Source: Tubulanus polymorphus (taxonomy: Eukaryota > Nemertea > Palaeonemertea > Tubulaniformes > Tubulanidae). Taken from it: a stretch of 64,000 nucleotides of DNA. Both the position numbers and the translations under genes were made by a program. Positions 36,521-49,377 of this stretch are shown here, one piece after another (positions within the stretch are counted from its first letter, which is position 1; every line of letters starts with the position of its first letter). The notes beneath the pieces are model-generated. The model was not told the origin of the DNA. It did no database searches and saw nothing but the letters and a program-made list of their open reading frames with translations. Location of the stretch: NCBI RefSeq assembly GCF_964204645.1, contig NC_134035.1, positions 9,176,501 through 9,240,500 of the forward strand, read 5' to 3'.

Positions 36521-37508
36521 GCATTTAATTAATAGTTTAAATGAGATACGGGTATCATTTCGATAATTCGTGTTATCGTATGATGATCACGAACCTCGTG
36601 CGTTTTCGAAATTGTAGTCACGTCGAAAATAGTGCGTTTAATGATATTCATTCGAATCAGACGATGATCAACCTAAATAAACAGCAGGACGACGGCGTTT
36701 TGTTATTTATACAGTCGCAATGCGGTGTTTACGTTCCTACTTTATCAACCGTCGAGTTTAAATTCGAGTCGCTCTCTCCCTCTCTCTCTCTCTCTTGCTA
36801 TCATCCATACGTTTGACCCGTGATGAAATTTAAATTACCAATTACGGGTATATGAAAAACGCGAAGCGCGTTACGGAATCCGCCGCCTGTTGAAAACGCA
36901 CTCAACTCGCGCTAGAATGATCTACAAATATGTCGAAATATCTGAGTTTTTTTTCATATGTATATACGCGCGTGTTATTGTTTTCTTCTTTCGTTCGTGA
37001 ATTACCAATCCGTCCCGCAGATACTCGCGGTGTGCGTCTCGAGCAGTTTCAAGGAGATTCGAAAGGAAAAACATGTCTGATAAGACGAGTGTTTGGCGAT
37101 GCTTCGTTCACAAACGTATATATAAGGATTGTCGAACTCTTCATTTTCTACACAAGATGCTGCTTTCGAGTACTGAATCTTTCAAATAGATTGTAGTGAA
37201 ATTACTGCAGGTTTTAAAAACCTATATACATATAAATGTAATGGGATACTCGCAGCTTTACTGTGGCCATCGAGCATTGCAGGCGTATGGCAGGCGAGGA
37301 TCCGCCAGGTTCGCTCGTAGAAAATTGGTCATTCGCGTTCGATTTCTTCTACATTTCAAGTAAATCTATATGAACTTTTCTCATAAATGAATCAATTATA
37401 AAAACCTATACCGATATCCGAGTAGAAGAATGAAAGTATTGTATATTCGGTGGATGCTGTGATAATGGATTCGGAATTGAAAATGAACTACTTTTGACAA
37501 CGGATTTT
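36521..37508. other. No gene seen; (CT)n at 36771-36796
   Basis: A short CT microsatellite is the only clear feature. Reading frames of 88-91 codons have no recognisable content. Confidence 0.45.
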
Positions 37509-37560
37509 GACCTACTGCTCTTCACGCCATCTGGTGGGATAGCTGGTTTTGCGGGCACCC
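37509..37560 (-). repeat. 52-bp repeat shared with 47941-47991
   Basis: acctactgct..tcacgccatct and gggatagct.gttttgcggg match the inverse of a segment inserted in copy C of the 400-bp repeat at 47941-47991. Confidence 0.75.
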
Positions 37561-38794
37561 CCATTCTGTATTCTGTATCATTCCTTGCATTTCATTGTGA
37601 TTGAATATAAGAATTAAGAATGTTTATGTATCATCACCAGTAGTCGAATTAATTAGGGGCCTGCGTATCATATTCATGGATAGAATGTAATCTAAACCTC
37701 CAAATTATGCGAACATGGAACTGGGCCACAGAAGTTCTACAGCTCTGGCCCAATTCCAAAGATGGTCTTAAATCGTAAGACTGGTCTAAAGTTGCTTGAT
37801 TGACTATAACTACGAGGGTCTTAATTGGTTCTAAATGTCTTAGATTGGTTCTAAATCTAATTCTTGGACCACGTTCGACATCTAACCCGTATTTGATCAA
37901 TGTTATGTTCACAAGGCGATTGTTTAGTTTTGGAAAAGAAGCGATACGTGCTAATTGTGGAAAACAGATTTCCGAGAAACGCGTCGCAGAGAGATTTTGT
38001 ATAACAATCACCTGTGAGAAATTGCTAGGGTTTTACGTCGGCGAAGAGACGTATTCTTCACGAGCGACAGAAAATGTAGCCCAGCAAAATTATACTTGGG
38101 GAAAATAGCGGCTAATATGAATATCATTTCCTTCAAAATAGGACAAAAAACCACAAACAGAACATATACATATATATTTCATTTCATTTCACACATTCGT
38201 TATTCGCATGTGATGTTTTTTTTTTCGTCATAAAAAGTTTTTCAATGATCAGCTCGTCTCAAGTGACAGTTCGGCTTGCATGTCGGATTTCTTTGTTCAA
38301 AACCGAATCGCGTGTCGACTCTCAGTTCCCCCATCGCTCCGTCTCTCTTTCTCGAGAGAGTACGGTCGTGATTTTTTTTTCGAGCATTCAGCGAGTGTGA
38401 ACGCGTGAAGATCTAATTTATTTTAGTTTAATTCTAGTTGATCTTGATTCATTACGTACTAAGATACCGACTTATTCATCGATCAAAGAAAATTAAGTGG
38501 CAGTTACTCTTAGCTGATAAGCTATTCAATGTTGTTATTGCCAGCCGGTTTGGACCTGATGTTTTCCGCGAGTCTAATTCACTCATCGTACGGCAAAAAA
38601 CCCTTCGCTACTGGACACGTTTAAGAGAAATTTTCAATAATAATTTTCAATTCTCAATTATTGATCACCTGTTACCCGTATATAAGACACGTGGCAGTTG
38701 TAGAAACTATCGCCGAACGGTAATGAAATTTGTGAGCGACTTCGCGAATGAAATTGAAAACTCAATCACCGGCAAGACGGCACCACAGTTCATT
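37561..38794. other. No gene seen
   Basis: Short local duplications of ttggttctaaat at 37828 and 37850. No coding content recognised. Confidence 0.4.
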
Positions 38795-39016
38795 GTCGAA
38801 ATTTCCAATTATGTACTTCGATTTGAATAAAAAGAAAATGCGACCGGTGATCGCTAAACTATATCTGTACTTCGATTCCCGATTTCCGAATTCAAACCCG
38901 CTGTTTCGTTCCCGGCAGGTGTGGGGTGGGTTTGTATAAGGGACACCGAATCAAAGCAAAACGATCCAAATCTATTGCCATTCAAATAAATAAGTGGGAC
39001 AATCCTATTCTATGAT
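38795..39016 (+). repeat. SINE-like dispersed repeat, second copy
   Basis: Matches 30335-30560 block by block: gaaatttccaattatgtact, ctatatctgtacttcgat, cggcaggtgtgg, aagggacac and the tail ataaataagtgggacaatcc. Confidence 0.75.
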
Positions 39017-42000
39017 AAATAAATTATTGCGTTTTACTAGTAAATTGGACCATTTGAATGTACTTAATATCGGCAAGATTTAACACGAAACCAAAAAGAA
39101 CGCGCGTTCGAATTGTGAAATGTGACTTAGCGAATTCTGGAAGGGTGTGGTGTACCGGGCGTGTTTTATGTTTGCAGGCTGTTTTCTTAAGCATTAAATT
39201 CGTTTATCGTTCTAAGGATCTGTAATCTAATCTAATGAACAAAAAATTTAGAAAACTCCCATTAAACCGAATTACGAGTCTTTGAACATGTTTTCGAACA
39301 ACAATTACAAGCCACGAGGGTATAACTTTCATGTTCAGATAAAAGAACTATAATTGACGTTTCGACATTCAACATAAATTCAAAATTTTGCGATATACAT
39401 GAATAGATGTATTCCACTACTTGCTTTTTTTCGTACGCATGCAAATTAGCAAAAACAATGTCTCATTTATTCGAAACAATATTGGCTGTATAGAATATCA
39501 AGGTATATTGTCAGTAAAGCGTGTTTATAAAGATTGAATATAACTTACCAGCGACAAAGAATGAATTGTAAACTCCTTGAATATGAAGACAATTGAAGAT
39601 AAGTCCGGTTGATTCTGCGAGTGGACTTAAGTGCGACAACTTGATAGGATTGAGCAACCGAACTTACGAACATGTATAATTTGCGCGCACGAGTAGCTTC
39701 AGTGTTTCATCATAGCAGCCGCAATACTTGATACAATGTATGATTTATCTTTAAGTCCTTCTTATCTTCAAGTCTGCGGCAAATTATCTCAGCGTGGCGG
39801 AGGAGGCAGGGCTTACACGGCAGCGAAGTCAGGAATGAGGGTGGTCAATACTAAAGTTGAAGTGAAAACGACACTAGTGGAATACGCGCGTTCCACTCGT
39901 AGCCAACCGCCGCTTCAGACGTTATGACGTCATGCGCGAATCGACGTTGAAGCATCTTAGCGTTCGCGTATACGTCAACTGGAACTTCAACGTTTAAACG
40001 CCATTAATGCCGACACGTGGGTATTGTTTTTGTTAGTATCCGACAGAATATCAAAAACGATTAAAATTTTGTAACGGATATCATTATACTATAATGAAAA
40101 GACAACCGTTAATCACGAAAATTGATCACGTATATCTTATTAATATATTCATTTTATTTTAATTTTTCAATCAAAATATCCAGCAGTAATTACAAAGCAA
40201 GAATATCTACCACATTGGTTACTGATCTCCCTACTAGTACGTACGCATGACTGGTCAGTTGATAAAGTACGTAGCGATTGCAGCTGAAATCTAGTTTATT
40301 TTTCATCACTCACACAACAATGATATATGTGTATTTATTATACGATAAAGCATTGACGATTCACGCGAAACGGTATTTTTAGTACGCGGGAATCTAACAG
40401 CGAATCGTGTGGCTACGGAAATTTTCCACGTTCACCAGATTTAGTTGTTTCACTCAGAAATGACTTTAATACGCGTCATAGAACAGCGACTTCGTGCTGG
40501 CTTTCAGCCGTTGATTCCACCCGGGGGACGTTTGCCTGACTCCGATAGCGACACAAAGCCCCGGTTATCGGCGCCATTTATACCGATCCCACCACGATCT
40601 AAACCTGTCCTGCGGCATATTTCAAATCGTACGCCCTTTCATCTCGAATAAGGTTATGCGCGCCTTTTTTTTCTTGAAAAAAACGCTCGGTTTTGGTACC
40701 CGATGCAGATATATCATTACAGACGTTACATGCGAGGGACAAAACTCAACTCTGAATCTCATGTCGCCTATCATGTTTTATCGAAATCTAATACACTTTT
40801 GAAAACTTTCGTGTATTCAACGTGGGTCTCGTCAATGCGCTCATATAAAAGTGACATCTTCTGCAGATATTCCCGAGACGTGATGACGACGATGCTAGAA
40901 AAATATAGCCAGGCCGTATTCGGTATAACGCGTCGGTCTGTTGAACCGTTTTCTACGTGGAAACGATCGCATTAATCGGATGAAGAAGACGCCATTTCAT
41001 TAATTTGATATACACACCAGAAAGATAAAGAACAAATATTATTTCTGTAGAGAGATTGCCATCTGAATGTGTCTTCTTCGCTCTGGAAATGTCGGTCGTC
41101 TGCGAATAATCTGTTGTGGAGGCATCCGTTCAGAGACTATTTCCTGGTCTTTTACCGCGCTTCAACCGTCTTATCTGGGACGCTAGAATACGAGACTCTT
41201 TCTTTCTCTCTTTCACTCGCGCCTTTCGATGAATGATACTCATAAAAATGGGCGAATATTTATTGAATCAACTCAGGTTGCCGGATTTCGTTTAGGATGA
41301 AGCGTAATCGGAGTTCTCGCCCGATTCGGTTCGGTCTCCATCGATTCGTGGTAATATACCGTGGGAAGATTGCCATTATGGATTCTGTGTGCGCTGCGCG
41401 CTCTCGCCTAACTATCGCTACGTTAGCTAGAAAAGTTATCCGGCGTTTCTTTCCACTGACCATGAATTATCAGCAGAGGCGACTGACCCCCAAGAAAAGG
41501 GCATATCATATAAAAGGCTACCCCGAAAGAAAGCTCCTCGCGGAAAACATGTCATAGAAATACACACAACAAGTTTATGAATTTAAACTTTATAGGTATT
41601 AGTTAAATATCTTTCATTTTCTAATAAAACTTCAGGGTAACTTAACAGGGTCCCCTTGCATTCCCCGCTGCGGCATCATATATGAAAAAGAAATATCATG
41701 TATATTTCAAAGATTTCCATATATGGAAAATATCGCATTGCAAAACTTTATACAAATTTACGTAATGAACTGGAATCATCACATGAATATCGTGAAAATG
41801 AGCAAACCGCACGTGTGTCGGAATTCTATTACTGCGAATTCATTGAGTTCTATTTTGAAAATGAAGTTTTCAAAATGACACCATAGTTAGTTTGTCAAAG
41901 ACCTTTAAATAATCGCTATAAAAGACACCAAAAACGAAAAAAAGCTATGTTTATCGTATACGCTGACGCCTGTAAGAATAAAGTTTTGATATTTCATTCT

Positions 42001-42186
42001 AAACCTCGGGCAATTTTCATTCATCGCGTCAAGTATAAACTTTATATTCATAAATTAATGCTATACATTGATCGCGACGGGAACATTAGATATTCGGTAA
42101 TGAAAACGTCGATTTCGACGAGGAAATTCTGAAACTGAGAATAATGAGTAGGCGCATTTGAAGAAACAAACACTGCTAAAAAGACA
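39017..42186. other. No gene seen
   Basis: No coding frame, RNA or shared repeat I can support. Confidence 0.45.
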
Positions 42187-42481
42187 GTAAAAATATCCAT
42201 GGAATATTGAATTAAAAATGACAAATTGCGACAATTCTGCGAAGGAAGAACCGAGCGAATACTTGATATTTCAGGTATTATGAGTGTAAGTCGTTGAATT
42301 ATAAAATATGAAATTATTAAAGGGATTTGTAAAAATATCCATGGAATATTGAATTAAAAAGGACAAATTGCGACTGTTCTGCAAAAGAAGATTTCGCGTT
42401 GAACCGAGCGAATACGTGATATTTCGGGTATTATGCGTGTAAGTCGTTGAATTATAAAATATGAAATTATTAAAGGGATTT
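42187..42481 (+). repeat. Tandem duplication of a ~145-bp unit
   Basis: Unit 1 (42187-42328) and unit 2 (42329-42481) both start gtaaaaatatccatggaat and end gaaattattaaagggattt. They differ by few substitutions and an 11-bp insertion in unit 2, so the duplication is recent. Confidence 0.9.
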
Positions 42482-42568
42482 AAATGTATCTAATTGTTAT
42501 TATACGATGCAGATGTTTAGAATTAAGACAAAAAACGCATATTTTACTTCGGAGAACGCCATTATAGT

Positions 42569-42613
42569 CATCGTCGTCATCATCATCATCGTTATCATCA
42601 TCATCGTCGTCGT
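42569..42613 (+). repeat. (ATC/GTC)n microsatellite
   Basis: Imperfect trinucleotide repeat mixing cat and cgt triplets over about 45 bp. Confidence 0.85.
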
Positions 42614-43936
42614 GAAATCCTTTTGCCGATAATACGCGTTAATTTACTCTTCAACGTTCAAGAAAAAACGTAGAGACAAAATCGATAGACGAAACGCGAA
42701 CATTCGCGCGAATGTCTATAATTAAAATACATGAAATTACTCATTAGAAGTGTATGGCAGAAAGCATTTCTACTTTCTGTCGATTGATTCTACTTGTGTC
42801 GGATTGATGATCGTTCTATGAGACTATTGTCGAAAGACGGTCGTTTTTGGGCGAACTCTACTATAGATCATCGTCGAGCGAACATCGGGAATCAATGGCT
42901 AACATTATCCGGCAAATTGTAACGTTGAGTGATTTATCGGAAAATCATTGCTCTCTGACACGAAGGATAACACGTTGGTTATGGCCGGGTATCGTAAAAA
43001 TGGACTCAACTGCGACACGCTATCCGCCGCAGTCGTTAACTCTGACCGTGCAATGTCACCATAACCCACTCCGCACACATGTCCATGTCATCTTTATACG
43101 TACTTACTAATTTCCTAAAGTCTGATATTCAAATGAAGTATATTCCCGCGACTTGGAACAGGGAGGTAGGGAGCGATTTATAAAGTGTCGTGGAGTATGC
43201 GAGATTATCCCTAGTTCTAAATGGTGATAAAAATAGTCTAGACGGCGACCCCTTACAAGATATATTGTTATTTAAGGTGTATTCAGGTTTTATCATTTAT
43301 AGCTTAGCATTATAGATTTTCCAGAACAACACGACCAGATAACATTAATGAAATCTATTTGAATTGCGTATCGTTCTTTAATGCTTTTCGTGTGATTACA
43401 TGTTTACTCATCTGACGGAATTAAGTTACATAAAGTGAATTGTTATTTTTGGATAATCGACGATGATTGAAATGTGTATAATTCGAGTTCACATTTCTGC
43501 CGAAAGAAAACTTAGATTCAAAAAAATGCCAAAAGCCACCGCGTGCACGCAAGAAACGACGAAAATGAAAATTCAATAAAAAAACTGCTTATGAAACTGA
43601 ACTTCATAATTTTATCCACGCGGATACTGCGGGCTCATTCTCTATCGCCTGCAGAGATAATCACGCCCGAAACTCACAAAAAAGTTCTCAACAGGCGTCA
43701 AAAATTGATCTTTCTTTGAAACGCGAGGAAAATGCTGCTTATCAAATACAAATCGATTAATTTTGAATTTCAAAATACCAATATGCAATACAAAAGAAAT
43801 GTGTTTGTTTTAAAGAGCTCATCTTTGATCATCTATTTGAACGCAGTCAACTACCATTATTCAACTATATAGTGAATTTTGTTCGAGGCAATCTTAATCT
43901 ATATTTGAAAGCAGGCATCCCCTTTTTGCTTTCTCA
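42614..43936. other. No gene seen
   Basis: Nothing I can support apart from short unconserved frames. Confidence 0.4.
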
Positions 43937-44210
43937 GATATTCAGAATTTCACTGGGATAAGCCTCTAGGAACAATGCATCGGTGTCGAATTGAATTTGT
44001 TCGTTCAAAAAAGTCTATCCGAGGCTAAACTTTGATTCAAACGTTAGTCAATCCTAATCTAAATTCGTCGGATATTTCAGAATTTTACTACATAAGCCTA
44101 TTAAGAATACTGTACAATCTTTCATTTACTTCCAGTCCTTCTATTAGTTAGTCAAATATTGCGGAATTCCACTGGATTAAGCCTAGGAATAATGCAGCAG
44201 CATTGAACGA
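43937..44210 (+). repeat. Degenerate tandem repeat, three ~110-bp units
   Basis: tattcagaatttcactggga (43938), tatttcagaattttactaca (44073) and tattgcggaattccactgga (44157) each lead into a ataagcct / ttaagcct block and aagaat or gaa.aatgc. Old, diverged units. Confidence 0.55.
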
Positions 44211-44774
44211 AGCTCTGGTGCAGTTTTTTCTATCGTACGGTATATTCGTTTACATTTGTTCGATCACACGTGAAAGCAGGTTCCGGGTCGATCAAACGTA
44301 ACTTCTACTGACTGAAACTGATGAATATTTCAGACGGCATTCATTCGCGTGTGTTGACGCTTAACTCATCTTTTAAAGCGGATTTCATTCGAGTTTCGTA
44401 CGTTTGACAGTTCGAAATGACATATTTCTTGAAGTAACTGACACGGCCGTTTGAACGCCAGTCAATTATTCAGTTTTCGATTTAACCGGATTTTTAGATA
44501 CCGTTTTCACGTAATTGCGAAACAAAATACAAGCGAAGTTCTGTTCTGTGAACCTGAAACACAGCGCGTACTGTTTTATAGACATCGGCTACAGTTTATA
44601 CAGTATATTGTACATCCACGGTATTTAAAAAAAATATTAAAACCCACTAATTTAAATATTCAGATCAAAGAATAAGTGTTTATTGAATCATTCATGAAAA
44701 ATCGAAATAACAAACCAAAAGACTGGACGCGTTTTTATTTCTTTAGATTTGTATATACGTAGTGGGTATAGATA

Positions 44775-45191
44775 TTTTTGACGCCGTAAAAACCGTTACA
44801 ATAATGTTTTTATGCATTGATACCAAGCATGCGTTATTCAAGGAACTCTGTGTGAGTCGATGTGCACTACGTCATCAATATCGACGTTTCAAAAAAAATA
44901 CCTAAGATCGTCAATTTTGTAACTGACCATTTTTCATATCATTACTCTATTTCTATTGTTGATACATTTTGATAATTATCTTTGGGAGGATGTGCGCTAC
45001 GTCATCAAAACATCGGGCTCTAGACTAGTTGCCGGTCAATTCAATTCAATCATCGATATATTCAAATCCAAAATAACAGTGATTGATCCATTGTAATATG
45101 TAACTCATATCATATTATCTATTGTAGACAATATAGAGCAGTGTATTACCATTTCCCAAGGCATCAATAAACATTCAAGTTAGTTTTCTTG
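44775..45191 (+). repeat. Dispersed ~400-bp repeat, copy B
   Basis: Same start (gacgccgtaaaaaccgttac) and end (caagttagttttcttg) as copies A and C. The two gtgc(a/g)ctacgtcatc motifs lie at 44862 and 44992. Confidence 0.85.
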
Positions 45192-47400
45192 TTTATCTTT
45201 TTCTCCACGTCAGAGTGTTTATATTCTGCCGATGGGATCTTTTGTTTAACTAGGGAGGTTGTTTATTCTGAACATATATACGCAAAATTGATGAGGCTTT
45301 GAATATCGTGGAATCCTAAATGTCGGTCGTTGCGTGTTCGTATTCTGCATTTTGTAACAACAAGGCCTGCCGCGTGAAGCGCAGTGCGGCTTCGTCGAGA
45401 GCCTGCGCACGATTCATCTCTTATAGTATGAGAACATCAATTATGAATAGTTATCGGGGTTTTCTCGTCCATTCCAGTCAGTGGCGTCCTTGACAAAAGG
45501 TATCGTTTATGTCAGCTGAATGAAAATGCAAACTATCTTCGCGTGAATTCAACGATACTTACACCATTTTCGTACAGTAGAAATAATAGGATTGATATGT
45601 AATGAATGAACATCATGAAAACGTTACAGTGAAATACCAAAAGAGCGAGAAATACCCCAAGAGAAATACCACAAGAGAGCGACGTCCCTGGAGTACAGCG
45701 GTGTAGCGAAATTGAAAAGATATTTTGGGCGCTGAAACAAAGAAGTTTCCGCCGTGTTTACTGTTGATAACAGCTTTTTTGAATAGAAACGATTGATGAA
45801 AACCCAGCTGCGAGGTGATTTCAGCCGTGAAAAATTATCAATAAATGTAGAATATTAAATAGTGAGGATTATGAAGTGCGATTGAATCGGGCAGAATTCT
45901 ATGTTAGAGACCTGTCGCGTCGTGTATAAGAAGCTAAGAAGAACAAATCGGATTCGGAATTATTACAGAATTCATCGCAGAATATTAGCCACACACGTAT
46001 TCGCTCTCTCGTTATTTCGCGGATTAATAATCGTTAATTAGAATTAGATGAAAATGACGTGAAAATGTCGAAATACGTGTATGCGTATGTATATAATATG
46101 TATGTGTTACTTATTGTGTGGGTTCGTTCTGAGTTGAGCCGTTTTAGAATAAACTGAACGCGTAAGCAAAAATTACGAGTTCAAATGTGTGATATGACAT
46201 TTTTAGAGCGCGCAATCAAACACAAACAGTTCGATTATTATTAGATTGAAAACGAAATTATAGATCGTGATATTTCGATTGTAATCCTATTGAAGGTTTT
46301 AACTCTGTTATATGGAGATGTTGTGCCTTCGGGCGATGGAATGAATGAATCAGGCGACTGATACTGATTCTATACTGATTCTAGAATATCAACCTCTTCG
46401 GCTAACTTAAAATCGATGAAGTTTCCCCCGAAAAAGTTATCAACGCGTAAAACGTTTAACCTTTTTTATATAGAAAGTGGAAGTCGATATATTATTCATC
46501 ATAGGCGTTTCTCAGTTGAATAAAAGTCATTATAATCCTCAAACAACGAAGATCAATTAATGTGTGCTGAATAATTTATGGTTAAAGGCCATTTTCTTGT
46601 TTTTATTCGTTTCAATGCTTTGAAATTCACTCTAATCGATGAAACAACGCGTACTATTCTAACCGTCAAATCGGTTGCTTTCGAGTCTGATGAAGGTGAG
46701 CGATTCATTAATTTAGATGCAGTTCTGTGTAATGAAATTTGTATTATAAACCCCTTCTATCTTGTAATAGTTTATAATAAACCCCTTCTATCCTAGTAGT
46801 AGTACTATACTATATATGATGCATTTTCTATGAACTATTTCATTTGGACTTTCATGGTCTGAAGCAAATAAACAAATAAATAAGTTAATGAAAAATTATA
46901 TCACCATTTCGTCCTTTTTTCTATCTTCCGGGCCCCGAATCTTTCAGACTTCGACTTTCGAGATATGAAAACGAACTAGAAACACCAGACATTAGGTATT
47001 TACCAAATGTATTTCATCATTCAAAAACTGACAACTTAACTCCTAGGATTTTGAAAGTTGCGACTGTACGATGACGGGCTTTACTTATCGACTTGTAAAT
47101 TCATTAACTCCTTAAAAATGAAGATGTTTTTTTTGTGAACGCGTGGGTTAAAGAAATGAACGAGAGGTCAATACGTCTGCGCTGCCGTCTCCAGACTAAT
47201 CGGTACACGGGCATTTTTGAGTTATCAATTCGCTTCGATGATCGCGGAGAAAATTTCGTCTCCGATTCAATATCCGATGGCGAGTTCGAGTTTAAATCGC
47301 TCCTATCAGCTTTTTATTCACCGTAATAAAATATGAATTGGAAAACGCGAGTGAGATAAGCGTAATAACTAGCGGGACTGCAGCAACGTGGGGAAATTAT
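45192..47400. other. No gene seen
   Basis: A short duplication, ataaaccccttctat, lies at 46746 and 46775. No coding frame of note. Confidence 0.4.
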
Positions 47401-47535
47401 GACATTATGTTCTTATCGACGTTTGAAACTGTTTTCAGCCGTGGTTCCGTTGATTCATCCCGTTCTACTGCGTAGTAGAAGAAATTAAATTTAAGTGAAT
47501 TAAAATGTGAAACGCCGAGTGCAACGTTTCCACAC

Positions 47536-47566
47536 CTGACGATAGTCTCCAGTGACAGAACGAAAC
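47536..47566 (+). repeat. Penelope-like hammerhead core motif, locus 3
   Basis: CTGACGA (47536-47542), 19 nt, GAAAC (47562-47566). GAAACGT here can pair with acgtttc at 47524-47530. It lies about 90 bp before copy C of the 400-bp repeat. Confidence 0.4.
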
Positions 47567-47654
47567 GTCGTTCACGTTTTACTTCGTATTTTGAAACTTC
47601 TATGCTTGGTTTTGTGTATGTGCGCGCAGCTAGAATATCTAATATCAAGATTTC

Positions 47655-48083
47655 GTGACGCCGTAAAAACCGTTGCAATAATGTTTATATACATTGATAC
47701 CTAGTATGCGTTGTATAAGGAGTCGAGGTGCACTGTCTGAGTCGAGGTGCACTACGTCATCAAAATTGGCGTTTCAAAATAATAATTACAATTGCGAATT
47801 TTGGCATTTATTTTGAAATTTAATACATTTCATAACTCTCATTTCGTTTTAATAAATTTTGATGATTATTTTTGAGAGGATGTGCACTACGTCATCGATA
47901 TATCGGGGCTAGATTGGTTGCCGGTCAATTCAATTCAATGGGGTACCCGCAAAACTAGCTATCCCGTTAGATGGCGTGACCAGCAGTAGGTTGCTCGATT
48001 TCAAAATAAGTTGCATTGACGACAATATCAAGCAATATGTGTTATTTTTTAAGGCCTCAATTAAACCATCAAGTTAGTTTTCT
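47655..48083 (+). repeat. Dispersed ~400-bp repeat, copy C
   Basis: Full-length relative of copies A and B, with cactacgtcatc at 47749 and 47884. It differs by a 51-bp insertion (47941-47991) just after the caattcaattcaat block. Confidence 0.85.
47941..47991 (+). repeat. 51-bp insert in copy C
   Basis: Absent from copies A and B at the same point, and present in inverse orientation at 37509-37560. Probably a small mobile or copied segment. Confidence 0.75.
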
Positions 48084-49154
48084 CATTACGAAAACAACTG
48101 CAGCGACACCGCTTGGAACTAACGAATCTAGGCGCACGCATAATAATTGATGTGCTATGAAGTCAAGGCATCTTGACACCGAGATGCTATAATTGCTTTT
48201 TATGCGGATATCAAAGCGAATTTATGGCATTGATCGCTGTTAAATTGAGACACAGTCCAAAGCGCTTCTCTATATTCTGAGTGCAATTTCAATTTCCAAT
48301 TCATTAAGCGTTGCTTCGGAGCGCTGATTTCTCTAGAAGATGTTGACAAAGCTTCGGCAACAAATCATTATACGGACGTGTTGTCTTAATCTAATTCCAT
48401 TAAAAGTCGAACTAACACTAAGCGATATAACCGGCTCGACTGAAAACTTCTCCCATAGATAATCACGATGGAAATCTCGCTGCGGAACTACGTGTGAAAA
48501 TACGCGGATACGTATACGGCTTTCAAAAGACGAAGTTTGATTAATTTCGCGGTATTCAGACCATAACGCCTCCGTCTTTCTCTTCGAGGCGGTTAAAGCA
48601 ACATAATTAGGCAAGGCGCACTGGATCGCGGTTACTGAGGAACTGGATCCATGTATGACGGTATAAAAAGGAATCGCTTCCGTATTTGCGGGCTTGATTT
48701 GATTAAAATGGCATTCTACGTGACGGATCGACAATAACGCGACTGACCCCCGGGTCAGATTAGCTCTATTTCGGTAGCGTGCGATGTTCAGGTATATTCT
48801 ACTCGTCACTGTATTAAACGCGTTATCCTCGACGAGCGTCGTCGAACATTTGTTTGCGATGTAATTACCGTTTGGCGAAGACAACCGCGTAACAAAAAGA
48901 CAGTCGACCGCCTCTCCGGAGAGTAAAGACGATAATACGTCCCCGATTACCGATAACGCTGTTACTTATCAGCGCGCGACTAGCCGTCCTGCTGGTCGGT
49001 AACGTGATTACTTCTCTTGTTTAATCGGGGCTTGAATGCATTTGCAGCCGGAATTTGCGGCGGCAAACCGCTCGCGGAAAACAACCGCCGGGTCAAGCCC
49101 GCAACGCGAGCGTCGCGACGCAGGAAAAAATACGGAAACACGGAATCAAACGTG
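48084..49154. other. No gene supported; 183-codon open frame
   Basis: The longest single-frame stretch without a recognised product lies on the minus strand at 48333-48884. It has no signal peptide, domain or low-complexity pattern that argues for coding. CpG-rich DNA makes such frames common here. Confidence 0.4.
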
Positions 49155-49377
49155 CTTGATCTCGGAAACATTTTTCCCGAAACGGAAGCCCAATGCACAC
49201 AACGCCAGGAAACAGGGAAACACTGGAACAAATATATTTGATCTCGGAAACGTTGTTCCCGAAACAGTGTTTTCCGTTTCTCGTAAAGCCCAACGCCAAC
49301 GACTCGCGGAAACGCTCGGAAACATGTTTCTGTTTCCTGATTACGTGTTTCCCAGCTTCGCGTGCTTTGGGCTTTAC
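49155..49377. repeat. GAAACA-rich foldback element
   Basis: Perfect 10-bp ends gtaaagccca / tgggctttac at 49283 and 49368 form a hairpin. Upstream, tgatctcggaaac..ttcccgaaac occurs twice (49157 and 49240). The block gcccaacgc..cgac..gg.aaac also occurs in the TRPC intron element at 577-718, so the two are one family. Confidence 0.65.

Noticed and set aside
42569-42613. Possible CRISPR-like or satellite array
   Set aside because: Simple trinucleotide repeat without spacers, in a eukaryotic genome.
48333-48884. 183-codon minus-strand frame
   Set aside because: Longest unexplained frame, but with no domain, signal or biased composition typical of protein; expected by chance in CpG-rich DNA.
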